DNA of 64,000 nt from Theobroma cacao (taxonomy: Eukaryota; Streptophyta; Magnoliopsida; Malvales; Malvaceae): positions 6,382,211 through 6,446,210 of the forward strand of contig NC_030859.1 in assembly GCF_000208745.1 (NCBI RefSeq), read 5' to 3'. The translations under genes and the position numbers were made by a program. The notes beneath the pieces were generated by a model, which searched no databases, was not told the origin of the DNA, and saw only the letters and a program-made list of their open reading frames with translations. Below, in pieces: positions 47,501 through 60,400 of the stretch (the first letter of the stretch is position 1; every line of letters begins with the position of its first letter).

Positions 47501-47700
47501 TTGATATGAGAATCAACACATGTTGAATTGTCATGGTGCTAAGTTAGTGAGGTAGTTCCATATACCACATATTACAAGTATGAGGGCATAATATGATGCC
47601 AAATGAATACTCTGACCCTAATGAATGATGATGAAATGAGTATATGATGTTAAGATGTGAAATGTTGGTCATTGCCCATGGTTAATAGGGGTTATTCCAT
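44580..47700 (+). repeat. Two diverged LTR-like copies with palindromic CTATCGATAG words
   Basis: About 44580-45990 and 46480-47700 share the same plan: a CT-rich leader (CTCTCAAACC), a segment with CTTCAAGTATTTTA/CCAAGTATTTTATATG and GAGTATGATTTTT, a CAACA-GGGGA-AAG segment (45278-45295 and 47244-47260), then GATGAT-rich A/T-variable sequence. 45690-45900 carries repeated TACCACTC and GGTGGG words. At 46219-46410 several TCTATCGATAGA or TCTATCAATAGA words are spaced 15-70 bp apart. No ORF. Probably solo LTRs or a large non-autonomous LTR element. Confidence 0.45.
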
Positions 47701-50700
47701 TATTCATGCGGCTTACTTGGACATTTTTGGAAAAAGGTCACCTTAACAGAAATCTATACGTATTATTTTTTGTTTTATCAACAATTATGGTGTTAGGACA
47801 AAAATGGTTCTTTTGTGTGTTCCAATTCAAGGTGTCTTTATTAAAAAGGTTGGCATGACTTTACTTAAAAGCTGGCTGCTTACAGTTTTCTATATGCTGA
47901 GTTTAGTTTTACTTAAAGCTAAAAGTTCCTAAATTGTTCCTTATTATAGTCCCACATGGATTAGTAAGGCATCCTAGTCTTCACCCATTACAAGCTTCAA
48001 ACAGACTAGGTTCAATTTGATTGAGAGCATTTCATTAGCCCATGAGGAGGTTGTTACCTCACGAGAGCATAGTTACTTAACTCTCCTCCTAATGAGGACA
48101 AAGCTTGGGGTCGAAGGCCCATGCATGAATTCAATGTGTCGTGTGTGTGAAGGAACATACCAAGATTTGACATCTTAGTACATACCCCTGTCCAAAGCGC
48201 TCCACAATTATTGAAAGCAATAAATAAATGACAATAAGCAAAAGTAACCAACAAATAAATAAAAAAATGAATAAAATAATGCCATTTAATATTTAATGAA
48301 AGTGAGTGAAATATTGATTTAACATTAATTATTTAAGGCTTAGGATAACTTATAATTAATTACTGGCTTGACTCTCAAAGTCTCTAGTGGAGTTGCTAAT
48401 TTGTCGTTATGTGCAAGTCCGGAAACCCATTCACCTTAATATGGAAAATTTTGGAAAGTCGCCACCAATATTTTTTATAAGGTGTAATTGGTCACTTATT
48501 AAATTTGTTCCATTCGATGAGGTCCTAAATTGATTTTAGATTTGTTTAAAGAACAAAAACCTAATCTATCAATTTTTGAGTTGGGTTTGGGAGTACGATT
48601 ATGCACAGATAAGGATTAATGCACATGTGATGCCTGTTTCATAAATGGTGCCTTTTAATCATATATTATCCTATTTAAGTCTTAATTTTTAATTTAGTTC
48701 TTGTGTTTCCTTAATATTTGTTTATTATTTTATCTTCGTAACTTTTTACTTTATTTTTCCTTATCCTTCTCCTCTTTCTTTCCTCTTTCTTTTTTTATTT
48801 TATCTTCACTGTTAATTTATTTTATTTTTTATTTTTATTTACAACCTAAAGTCTATTATTCCACTTTATGGATGCACATGATGCAATTATGAAATAGTGA
48901 CATGATGCAATTATGAAATAGTGATATGAGTTACAAATTTTAAATTATAGGAAATGAAAACCTTATATATATAAAAAAAATCATTCATACACCATCCCAA
49001 TATTTTGGTAAAGTTTAGAAGTTTTTTTTTTCATTTAGGGAGATTCCAAGTGAACTCGTTACTACAAGCTTCTTGAGAAAATCCCATCATCGAGGTTTTC
49101 ATACCCATAGCAAAATAATCAAGTAACGTGCAATGCAAAATAATGAATGCTTCAAAACGAATAAATTTATAAATATAATATTTAATTTTAAACTTTGTGA
49201 TTATATAATTGATATTTAATTTTAATTAGATGCCTTATATTCTTATTAGATTTTAAAATAATTATTTGAATTAATGGAGTTTTGGAATATAAAATTAGAA
49301 TTTACCTCAACATTCGGTGAAACCCTAATCATATTCCTCACCTAAGGAAATCGTTTCAAAAATGCGACTCTTTGCATCATCGAGTGAAACTCCATCATTG
49401 GGTTATCTCAAAATAACCAAATATTTTTATCATATTTCTTCTATATATATAGTATATAACTAAATATTTTATTATTACCATTTTTATGTCCACCTATATA
49501 TATTTTATATAACTAAATATTTTTTTGTCTATTTTCTTCATGTCTGCCTAAGTACATTTAATTCATTATTTTTATGCTAACTATACTAATAAAACTTTAT
49601 AAAATAAAATGAACTTAAAATAAATAAAATAAAAGCCCTTAGAGACTCACTTTTAGTGGACTAGGTAAGAACCCACTATTTTTCACCATTGTTGAGCCTC
49701 TATGGGTTTGGGCCCATTTTTACTTTTTCTTTTTTTGTTGGATCTCTTATTTTCTTTCTTTCTTTTTTTTGTTGGATTTTTTCTATGGACTATCTCATAC
49801 TTTTCCTCTTCTTTCTTTCTATTTGAACTTCACCCTTCAAGTAGCCCAAGTTCCCCCCCCCCCCCCCCCCCACCTTTCCTTCCTTTCTCCTTTCTCGGTG
49901 CTCTAGTCACCCTCACATTTTTCTTCTTTTTTTTTTTCTCTTTTAACTTTTTCTAAATAATATCGTTTGGTGCCTTCTCCTCACCAAACCATGTGTATTT
50001 AAACTTTATTTTTTTTTCTTTTTACCCTCATTTTCTCTAAACTCTTTTTCTCTTTAAAACAAAAATGACCACCGTCATCTGTCACTTGTCGATGTCATAA
50101 AATCCATAAAATTTCACCAAAAACTCCTCTTGATCTCCTCCACCTTTAGATCAAGTTATTTCTTTGAAAAACTTCTCATATTCTTATAGATCTAAGAAAA
50201 ACGAAGCTAAAAGTTTTTTTGTTTTTTAAGTTGTGTTCATGATGACTGTTAAATATAAGGTTTTTTTTTTTTTCTGTATTTTTGGATTTCCTAGAGTTTG
50301 ACTTTTCTAAGGTTTCCTTTTCCTTTCTAGGATTTTTTTAAATCTCTTTTCCATCTTTTTTTAAAAGTTTTTTCTAGGGTTTCTTCCTAAAGCTATATCC
50401 TAGGTTTTTTTCTTGGGATTTTCCTTCCTTTATTCTTTTCTTGTTTTCTTATTTTTGGTAGAATCATTTTTTTTCCTACTTAACTTTGCTCCCTTATTCT
50501 AGTTTTATAACCAAAGGATCTCCTTTCTAGTTTTATAATCAAAGGAGATAGGGTCACTTTCATAATACTTTCATTAACAACGAACAAAAAGCTTGTTCGT
50601 TGCCTTTAACACCGTTTGATTTGACTTTTCCCTATTTTTTTAATTTGATCAGCTTTTAGTTTGTGTGTTCTTGTTGTCTTTCGATTTTAGGGAGGTTTAT

Positions 50701-51100
50701 AGAGATTTTGAAGAGGGTATTTGGGCAAAAAAAGAGTTGCAAGTGACTATAGGGAATAGAGGTGGCAGCTGCGAGGAGGTAATCTTGGCTTTTCAAAGAT
50801 TTTCTTTGATCTTTTTCACTTTTTTTGTTGTTTATTATTTTTATTATTTAATTTTAATTGATCTTTCTTGGGTGTTGTTATTAACTTCATTTAATTAAGG
50901 GAGTTTGGGCTTAAGAAGTTCAAGAAAGGTTTATTTAGTGGTGGTTCAATACGCATTACACTTAAAGGCCCATAAGACCTAACCTCAAAATTAAACTTCC
51001 ATTCTAAAAGGTCCAATCACTTAAAATAATATCTAATTTGGCCCCATTCTAAATAAATAAGAATAAAAATAAAATAAAATAAAAAGTAATAACTTAAATT
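47701..51100. other. LTR-like and low-complexity intergenic DNA
   Basis: 48400-48620 (GTGCAAGTCCGG, AAAGTCGCCACCAATATTTT, GGGTTTGGGAGTACGATTAT) resembles a common plant LTR-retrotransposon end region. 48690-48850 and 49700-50470 are strongly pyrimidine-rich. A run of 19 C lies at 49853-49871. The long hydrophobic frames here follow from T-richness and are not called genes. Confidence 0.45.
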
Positions 51101-51109
51101 ATCTTGGAC

Positions 51110-51745
51110 AAAATGAAGTATCTGCGTTAAGACGACCAAAAAGCGAAAAGAAAAAAGAAAGAAAGAAAAAGCAAAACCTAAAAGAAATTTACAAAAAAAA
51201 AAACAATAATCAACTGAAATCTAAAAAAAAAAGAAAAAGCATTTGAAGCAGCAGAAATAAAGCAAGAAAATCATAGAAAAAGAGGAAAACAAAACAAAAG
51301 AGTAAATGAGACAAAAAAGCAAGAAAAAAAAACTTAGAAACCCAAACAAAAAAAGAATAAATGAGACAAAAAAGTAGAAAAAAAATCCAGCTAGAAACCC
51401 AAACTAAAAAAGAGTAAATGAGACAAAGAAGTAGAAAAAAATCCAGAAAACCAAATCGGAAAAAAAACCTGCAAAAAAGAAAAACAACCCTAAAATCTGA
51501 AAAAAAAACTATCAGTTGAAGAAACAAAGATAAGGTAAGAGAAAAGAGCAAGAAATTTGAAGAAGAAGAGTGTAGAGAGAATGAAAAGAGCAAATGAAAC
51601 AAAGCAAGTAAGAGAGAAATTTCTTCAAGAAAGATGGAAAAATGGAAAAATCAAAGTGAAATAAAAAGATAAAAAAAAACACCATGAAAATACTAAAGTA
51701 AAATGAATAAAGGAGAGAGAGAAAGAATAACAGAGAACTCTAATT
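51110..51745. repeat. Homopurine-biased tract with ~57-bp tandem units
   Basis: The plus strand is overwhelmingly A and G. At about 51298-51450 a unit repeats three times, with landmarks GAGTAAATGAGACAAA, AAGTAGAAAAAAA, ATCCAG and AGAAACCCAAAC. The opposite-strand 130-codon frame is a composition artefact. Confidence 0.7.
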
Positions 51746-52239
51746 AATTATAGGTCACAATTACCAAAAAACCCTACACTTATACGTTAGAAAGATAAAA
51801 AATAAAAACTCTCTATTTTCTACAAAATACTATGTGCATCTTAAAATTAGCCCATTACAAAGATAAAAAAAATCATATGTTTTCACAGAATATCACCTGC
51901 ACCCCAAAATTCAAGTCAAAATCAATCTTGTTGACTTGGTGCTCTAATTTCACTCAATTGTCCCCTCCTCGGGACAACATTTAATTATAGTAGATTCTTA
52001 ACATTATTCCTAAACACATTATTGATATATGGTATTTTATAAATATTTGTATAGTTTGTTTCTTACAAATATTTTTTTATAAAAGAATTAAATTTATTAC
52101 GACATTAATTATATGAATATTTTAAGTCTTATTGACCTATCAATTGCTCAAGTATTACATATTCTTAAATTTAGGTATAATTCAAAAAAGTGACTGTTCA
52201 TATTTTTGAAAGATTTCCCATGGAATTTTGGATAGAATA

Positions 52240-52556
52240 TGATGCTTTTTTGATGGAATTTGTTAGTATTTTTGATGGAATCCGCAGGCCTAATTGATGG
52301 AACTCGTAAAAAATTCTGAAATAATTGTAAGAAATTCGATTAGCTATTTCATCGGTATTTTTTCAACAAAAATTTTGAGATTTTTATTTTTGATGGAAAT
52401 TCATAATTTTTGACGAAATTAGTTTACTGAAAATTGTTTTGTTGACTAATTTTTTTAGGAATTTTTCCTATGAAAATTAGTTAACAAAATAAATATATAT
52501 GAAACATTATTTTTTTTCTATTAAATTTTGTGGGAAAATGGGTTTTTTTTTTTTTA
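52240..52556. mobile_element. Possible CACTA-like terminal fragment
   Basis: On the minus strand it begins CACTAAAAAAAAAAAAACCC at 52556 and continues with repeated ATTTCCATCAAAA/TTTGACGAAATT-type words (plus strand TTTGATGGAAT at 52249, 52270 and 52391). This fits the terminal and subterminal layout of a CACTA element. The other end was not found. Confidence 0.35.
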
Positions 52557-53529
52557 GTGTTTCTTATAAAAAAGCCAGGTCAAATTAGGCTATAGCTTGC
52601 TAAACTAATCATCAAAGGACAAAGAAAAGGGATAAGTAGAGGAATGTAAAGCACTATGAATTTCTTCAAGACTAGCACCTATCTAATTGAAGTAAAAGAG
52701 TAAATTTCTTAATCAGGTGCCATGATTCAAGTTCAATATCCCAATCCAATCCTGAAATGTGCTTTAAAGAGAACGAAACATTGTACCGAGCAGCGAGAGC
52801 TTGAATTGTCTTCCAATTCAAATCATATCTTGAAAAAAGGGATCTTAAGTGAAATTTTAAGCAAAATTTATAAAATACAAGAGAGTTACCTTCGCTTTTG
52901 CGTAATAAAAGATTGATTTAATCGTGTTTTTATGGTCAGATGATATCAGACATATTTGCTGTAGACACGTTGAAATTTGCCCACAACTCTATTTTTGTAC
53001 GACTATCTATATTACTTGCCATTCAATGGCAACAACAACTAGTCTAAAGAGTCTCTAAAGCGACTGCTTTTATGGTAGTTCAAGCAGATTTAGACATATT
53101 TTATTTTCTTTGTAGTAATATTGGATTAATTGCCTGTCTCGATCTTAGTCGTCCTACTTTTGTGGCTTCATTTCTTGTCGTTTCCAGGTTTCTTTTGACT
53201 TGGAAGATTTTTACTTGATTGTATAACAATCATGGTAGCATGCTTAAAAGCATGTATGAAATAAACTGGCAAATGGAAACTGGATTTGAACTCGTCTAAT
53301 AAAAAATATAACCTAACACACCTAAGCCAATTAAATGTAGTAAATAGACCACATCTGTAGCAAAGGGTCTCTCTTCTTCTGATGACTGCCTGAATTATTG
53401 TCTAGTTATGTTTTTAGTTTGTTCTTTTCCTCTTCTATAGCAGGACCTTAACTACAAGTCAACCATCAAATTTATAAGTGTATCACATTTTTTTTCCGTG
53501 TATCCTTCTTCAAATGAGACGCATATGTC

Positions 53530-54459
53530 ACCTACTGGGGATATCTTCAATGAGTTAACACCATAAAAAACTATTGAAAGAGGTTCAGAGATTTTTTGGC
53601 TCCTAAACTCTGGAAATCAAGTTTAGCTTGAGTTTTTCCAGAATCAAAGTAGCCAGCAGGTGTGTACACTCTCTCAAGCTGCTGCATGCATGTCAACTTA
53701 CAGGCCAATCTTTTGCTTTTCTCGCAGGCTGCATTTCATCCTTGGTATTGTTTTACAGTTTAGATTCTTCACAGTAAAAGCAAATAAGAGTAAGAATGAT
53801 AGAATCTGCTATTGTCATTTAGTCCTGGATATGAATAGGTGCATTTTAATAAGTTTTTCAGCAATCAAAGACAATTTTAATTGGCTCAAACCTTCCTGTT
53901 TTTCAAACTTTGAGTTTGTCATCTACTATATGTGATTAGGGAGAATTTAATTGTGTTTTCTTCCAAGAAACAGGCAGCTTCATCAGTTTCTCATTCCAAT
54001 CTTAAGAATACTGGTACTGGTGAAAGAAAAAATAGTAAGTTGCAGTACTATATTTGGATAGACCTTTTGTGAGGAATGCATAAATTGGATACTAGAGAAT
54101 AGTCATTTTGAAGTTCCATTTTCTTTTTCCCCATATGCATGTAACTCTTTGTTAGGTGGGCACGTGAACGTCTCAATTCACTTAGAGCAAGTTCTTATCT
54201 GAAATTTTAGAAAGCCTGTCTTTTCAATGTCCTCTTTCCCTTTCCTGTTGTTGGACTTTTTTAGTTACTAGGCATAAGCCGTGATTTCTCTTCAAAATCA
54301 GCATGGTTTTCAAACATAATCAAACTTCCTAAATACAGTAGTATTGTTGGAACCTTTTTCCTTCATCTATTTATTTTGGCTCAGAAAGGCTTCTTAAAAT
54401 CTTTCTTGCTGCTAGAAGTTTTGAGATTTTTCCTAAAAGATTTAAAACAAAGTTTGGCA
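53530..54459 (+). promoter_or_regulatory. 5' leader region of PILS copy 2
   Basis: Counterpart of 37240-38190, with the shared TTAGCTTGAGTTT and a probable UTR intron donor at CAG-GTGTGT (about 53657). 54390-54459 aligns with 38120-38190 (CTTGCTGCTAGAAGT against TTGCTGCTCGAAGT), but the TTTCACAG acceptor seen in copy 1 reads TTTAAAAC here, so the leader intron must end elsewhere. Confidence 0.4.
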
Positions 54460-57400
54460 ATGGGATTTCTGGATATGTTTGTTGTGGCACTGATGCCAGT
54501 TCTAAAAGTATTACTGGTAACTGCTGTGGGCTTGCTTCTTGCCATGGAAAAAATAGATCTCTTGGGGCCAGAGGCAAGGAACTACTTGAACAAAGTAAGT
54601 TAATACATTTCTGAATCCCCTTTTACTACTTTGCATATTATGATGTTGGAAAAACATTTATATAAGTAGTGAGCTGATTACCAACATCTTTTACCACTAC
54701 TTTTTTTGGCGTGATTCAATAGCATTAGCTGTCAATTCAAACTTTGGTTCTTCAGTCTGATCTGTGGGTTCTTATTTTAATACAATTCTGACTTTCCTAA
54801 ATTGTTCATGCTTTTAAACTTTTATGCAATCATGCTTCATTCCAAGAGGACTTATACAAGTTAAGATACTTTTACAACTTCTCTTCTTCTGATGTACAGA
54901 TTGTATTCTATGTGTTAAGTCCTTCTCTTTTGGTCAGCAACTTGGCCGACACTATAACTTACAACAGTGTGGTTACTTTGTCAGTTTCCCTTCCACTCTT
55001 TATTCTGTTTCAGCTGCTTGCTTGGTTCGTTTTCGCATCTCTGGCTAAATCTTATGCTAATCGTTGGTTCTGTTTCTTATTTCTTTATAGGTGGTTCATG
55101 CCATTGAATATTCTCCTAACATTCATTATTGGCTCAGCTCTTGGTTTGGTTCTCATAAAAATCACTAAAACCCCTGAACACCTTCGAGGAATTGTCATTG
55201 GTTGTTGTTCTGCAGGTTCTTTTCTTCTCAGAATTTTCCCTATTTTTAATTTTTCCCTGCATTAGAAGAAAGGGTTCCTTTTGTTTTCATCTTTCTTGTG
55301 CTGCTGCTGTTGTCAATGCGCAGGAAACTTGGGAAACTTGCTTCTCATTCTTGTTCCAGCCGTATGTGAGCAGTCAAATAGTCCATTTGGAGATTCATCT
55401 ACTTGCTCTACAAATGCTGTGGCTTATGCTTCACTATCTATGGCAGTATGATCTCTGATTCTAATCTTTTAGAATTTCAAAGCTGGCTTTCTAGCAATTC
55501 TTCCAAATGTGGATTACTAAGTTGTTTTTTTTTTATAAGAGATTACTAAGTTGTTCACCCTTTTCCCCGAATCAGCCTTAGGAATGGCGTGACATTCATT
55601 TAAAATATGTTTTGACTTAGCTTATCAGTAAAATCTTACATCTTGTTTTGTTGAACTTTGCATCTGCAGGTAGCCGCCTTCTATACTTGGTCATATTCGT
55701 ATGCTGTGGTGAGTGCTTATGCTATCAAGAGCCCGGAACACAAGTCTACCCATTCTTCTGAAGAGGCCCCTGATCCATCTTCAGACAGTTGCACGGAAGC
55801 ACTACTACCGTCGAGTTATAGCCAAATTTCTGAAGAAAGCTCAGTGCAAGTTGAATTGCCTCTCACCAACTCTGGGGAAAGAACAAAGGTTTACCCTGTC
55901 TTTATTTTCGTATTAAGCTGCTATCTTTAGTCACGGATTGGTTTTCCATATCTAGCTGAATCATTCGTGAGGCTAGGATAGTTGCTGCCAATACTGATTG
56001 GACCCTGATCTTAAGTTTAAACATTCAATATATCAAAGCTTGGGTCAAAATAGCAATGCTGTTATTCTGTAGTGACTATATGTTATAGGTGCTAGTAAAA
56101 CCCTGTTTCATTGCCGTATATGCAAGTTTTGCTGAGAGTTTAATCTCCTTGTAGGATGAGATATCACTCATCAGCTTTTATTTAATTGGCTATGACTGCC
56201 ATTGAGCCGTAGGTGTTGGATTCATTTTATTTTATTTTTTCTTTTCTATTCGTACTGAGATGACAGAGTGAGTCCCCTTTTGTAGGGTGTTCATGTGTCA
56301 GTTTTGTTACTTACTGAGAATTAAAGATCACCATGTTTGGTGTCACATAAAATTAAAATGAAATAACCATGCTTTAAAAGTTAAAAAGATTTTGAAAGAG
56401 TAAAAACTTACTATGTAATTTTTTTTATATGTGAGAGAAAGTAAGTTTTTTTTTAAAATATTTATTTACAAGTTAAAAGATTAAAATTGTTTGTAATTGA
56501 TTTTTATAGATCACTACACCTCAATGGATAAAAGTTGCTCATCCTTTTGGATGAAAATAAGATCACCCTTCAAGACAATGATCTAATCACTCTCGATAAT
56601 CCAAGTTTATTGTCATGTAAAATCACTAAGTTTCACCAAATACTGCGATTTAATCACTAAATATATGTCACCTTTTGATTTGGAATTATTACCCCTTTCC
56701 AATTTTTTGTTTTATTATTGTTTTTAATGTTATAGAATGCTGTAGTGATATTCAGGTTTAGACCTGTCAGCATCTATGAGGAATCCTGTTTTTGCTTTCA
56801 GGAAACCTTTTGTTAATCTCCATAAAGTAATACATTAAGGCATATTGCTGACCAAAGCATATTGATCAGTGATGCTACTAAATGCATGCAGTTACCTTTT
56901 CTGTCGTCCCTCCAATGACAATGTTATCAACTTCTTATAGATGTCATTTTGGAAGAAGATTGTTCAGTGTGTAAAGAGCATTATGAGCAAGATCGACCTG
57001 AAGATGGTGTTCGCACCATCAACTATTGCAGCGGTATGCACCATGTCGGTGAAATCTACTGCATGTGTATCCCTGCACATGAATGTCTCATCACTAATTT
57101 AACTATCCATTCTTTATCCCATTTTCCCTTCAGATTATTGGGTTTATCTTCGGGATAGTCTCTCCAATCCGAAAAGTACTAATTGATGATAGTGCCCCTC
57201 TTCATGTAATTTACACTTCTGCAGCTTTCATAGGGTAATCTCCTATTCCACATCCCTTTTCTATTCTAACGCATGGAACTTCAGATATCTTTTGTACTAA
57301 AAAAGTAATTGTATCTGACTAACAGGGAGGCAGCCATTCCCTGTATGACCTTGATAATGGGGGCAAACCTTCTCAAAGGTTGGTTCCTGTTCTCTTTTTT

Positions 57401-60400
57401 AATAATGCTTGCTTTTACCATTTAGTTGTTGGGACTGCCTTCAGATTAGTAAAAGGAAAAACATTTTCATTTTAGCAGAGATTTAGTTACAAGCTTGTTC
57501 TTGCAGGTCTAAAAAGATCAGAAGTGAATCTGTTAGTCATTATAGGGGTGGTAGCAGTGCGGAACATTTTCTTGCCTCTCTTGGGGATTGGTGTTACTAA
57601 AGCTGCATATCATTTTGGAATGGCTGGATCAGATTCCTTGTATCAATTTGTTCTTATGCTTCAATACGCTGTTCCTCCTGCATTCAACGTAGGTATGATT
57701 AGCCTCTATCATATTCTTTATATGCATACATACTATCAAAGGCAGAGTTAGGATTTTAAATTTGAAGGGGCAAAAATAAAAAATTTAATATTGAAGGAGA
57801 TAAAATTATAAAATTTTTTAAAAATAAGGGTGAAATTATAAATATTTAAAACAAAAACAAAGAAAAATATTATAAATATTTGGAACTTTGGGGGGTGGGG
57901 GCCCCTATTAAGCCCTGGTTCGTCCGCCTTTGCATACTATGTATCTGTGTATGTATTAGGTATATTTCAAATTTCAGAGTTTCCACGAACATAGAATTTT
58001 TATCCAATCTTGAACACCTTTAACGACTCTTGACTAAAATCCTGGTTTGAACAACTTTGCATTATAGTCTACATTTTTTTTTAAAAAAATTAAGCATCAT
58101 TTCAATTCATTGCAAAAAGGGTAATCCCCGTATACAGATTTCAGGAAGGCCCAGAGCTAAGGAGAGCAACTCTGTTCTTTCAATTATTATCCTGGCTATA
58201 CAAAAATTGCCAGTCGCTTCAACCCTTCCTGTTCTATGCAAAAACAAAAAATGTAACCCACAACCCATAACATCCTGTATACCTACATGAGACCTTCATA
58301 ACCAGAACATTCCATAAAGCAAAATCGGTAAGAATGGGAACCAAAAGCAGAAACTCTGTTTCCTAGTCTTACCAAGTTCAATAAACCCTATGCCCCGCAC
58401 ACAAAAATCTTCAAAATTTATGGACGAATTGAAGCCAAGTTTTGTGAGGATATCATGGCACAACATGTCGCCCCCTCCCATCTGTTCAACAGAAACAGCA
58501 CACAACTAACACAACAGACTCAGGGGGAATAATCCCCACAGTCACCAACGATCACACCTACCTTATGGATACACCCTGTAGCAGGTCATTAGCTCTTTTG
58601 TCATGAAAATTGTAGAATAATCTCAAAAGAGTTGTTCAAGATCTTATCAAATCAATAGAATAAAGAAAGAAAGAAATCAAGCACACTCATAAGAATACAA
58701 GAATTTACGTGATTCGATATTTTGATGGCCTATGTCCACGGGCATAGTAACAGAGAACGATCCACTAAGAGAAAAATCAAGAGATTGCAAGAATAGTTTT
58801 AAACTCACAACCCTTATCCCACGTACACCCAAATCATTCTCTTTAAATCTAAATGGTCACTATTCTTTAACCCCATAAGATTCTTTTATAAAGCCAAATA
58901 CAATAATCTTATTCTAATACAATTAGGATATGTTATCTTAATCTAGCTAGATTGAAAGACTATCTAAATATGGTATACAAGTTTAATTAATATTAAAATA
59001 TCCTAGTCTAACTACAATTTAAGACTATTTTAATGAATCTCCACCTTAGGCTTGAATTAGCCACCTTACGAACCATTCTCTGCCGACACCACTAATGCTC
59101 TAAAGGGCCTCAAGCACTACGAACACCGATCAAGTCCAAGCAAGGCTTGAACTTTATCCCAGACATTGTCTTAGTCAACATATTTACTAGATTTTCAGCT
59201 GTAGTTATTTGCTTCACTACAATCTCACATCCAAAAATAATCTCTCGAATAAAGTTGCACATGACTTGCATGTGTTTGATTTTCTCATGAAACATTTGAT
59301 TTTTTGTCAAGTGTATGGAACTTTGACTATCACAAAACACAAGTATATGCTTGTCCAAAACCAAGATCACTAACTAAGCCTTAAAGCCATAAAGCCTTTT
59401 TCACTGCCTCGGTCACAACCATATATTTAGCTTTAGTTGTAGACAAAGCAACTATTGACTAAAAAACTGCTTTCCGACTGATTGCAAACCTTGAAAAAGT
59501 GAACACATACCCCGTTTGAGATCTTCTACTATTTAGATCACCAGGAAAATATGAATTGGAGAAGCCAACCGCATTACAACTAGTTTTTGCACCTCCTTCA
59601 CATATTAAGCCAACATTTATAGTACCTTTAAGTGGTTTCACAAGCTTCCATGTTTGATCCCAATGTAAAGACTCAATCTACTTAGAAGACTCGGCACATG
59701 TAATTGCCTCATGATAAAAGTAAGGCTTATCAATCTCTACTTCCACAAATAAAATATAAGAATGAAAATCACTATTGACACAAGTAACAAAATCATCATA
59801 CTTTTTAGGTACTTTTGAATTCCTTGTAATAATGCCTCATTGTTGTATATGAGATACCAATTCTTGTACCTTTTGTGATTCATTTTGGATTTCACTACCA
59901 TCTTGCATTGTCTTCGGAGCATTGATTTCAAGCTCCACCTATTTGCCAACTTCTTGGTTTGATGTGATTATAATTCTAAACTTTATCCCACGAAGTAATG
60001 CAAACTCGTCAAAGGTAACATCCCAACTCACCATAAACTTGGGGGACTTACGATCTGTACACCGCAATCAATAGCCTGTTACCCTATATGCATAGCCTAG
60101 CAATATGCACTATGTCGTTCTTAACTCAAGTTTACCATCACTTATATGAGCATAAACAGGACAACCAAATATTTTTAATATAGAGTAATCAACTGACTTA
60201 CTAGACCAAATTTCCTCGGGAGTCTTAAATTCAATTGTAGTTGATGGAGGCTGATTTATCAAGTAGCAAGCCATATTGATAGCTTTTGTTCAAAATTCTA
60301 TGGATAGCCCAACATTAGAGAGCATGCATCTTACTATTTCCATAAGTGTTTTTTTCATTTGCACTGCAACACCATTTTGGTGTGGTGTTTTGATGATAGC

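Noticed and set aside
48701..49956. Plus-strand hydrophobic ORFs in pyrimidine-rich DNA
   Set aside because: Phe/Ser/Leu-only composition including the 19-C run. Not protein-like.
51210..51602. 130-codon minus-strand ORF rich in Phe, Leu and Ser
   Set aside because: Translation of a homopurine tract read from the pyrimidine side. No family features or start context.
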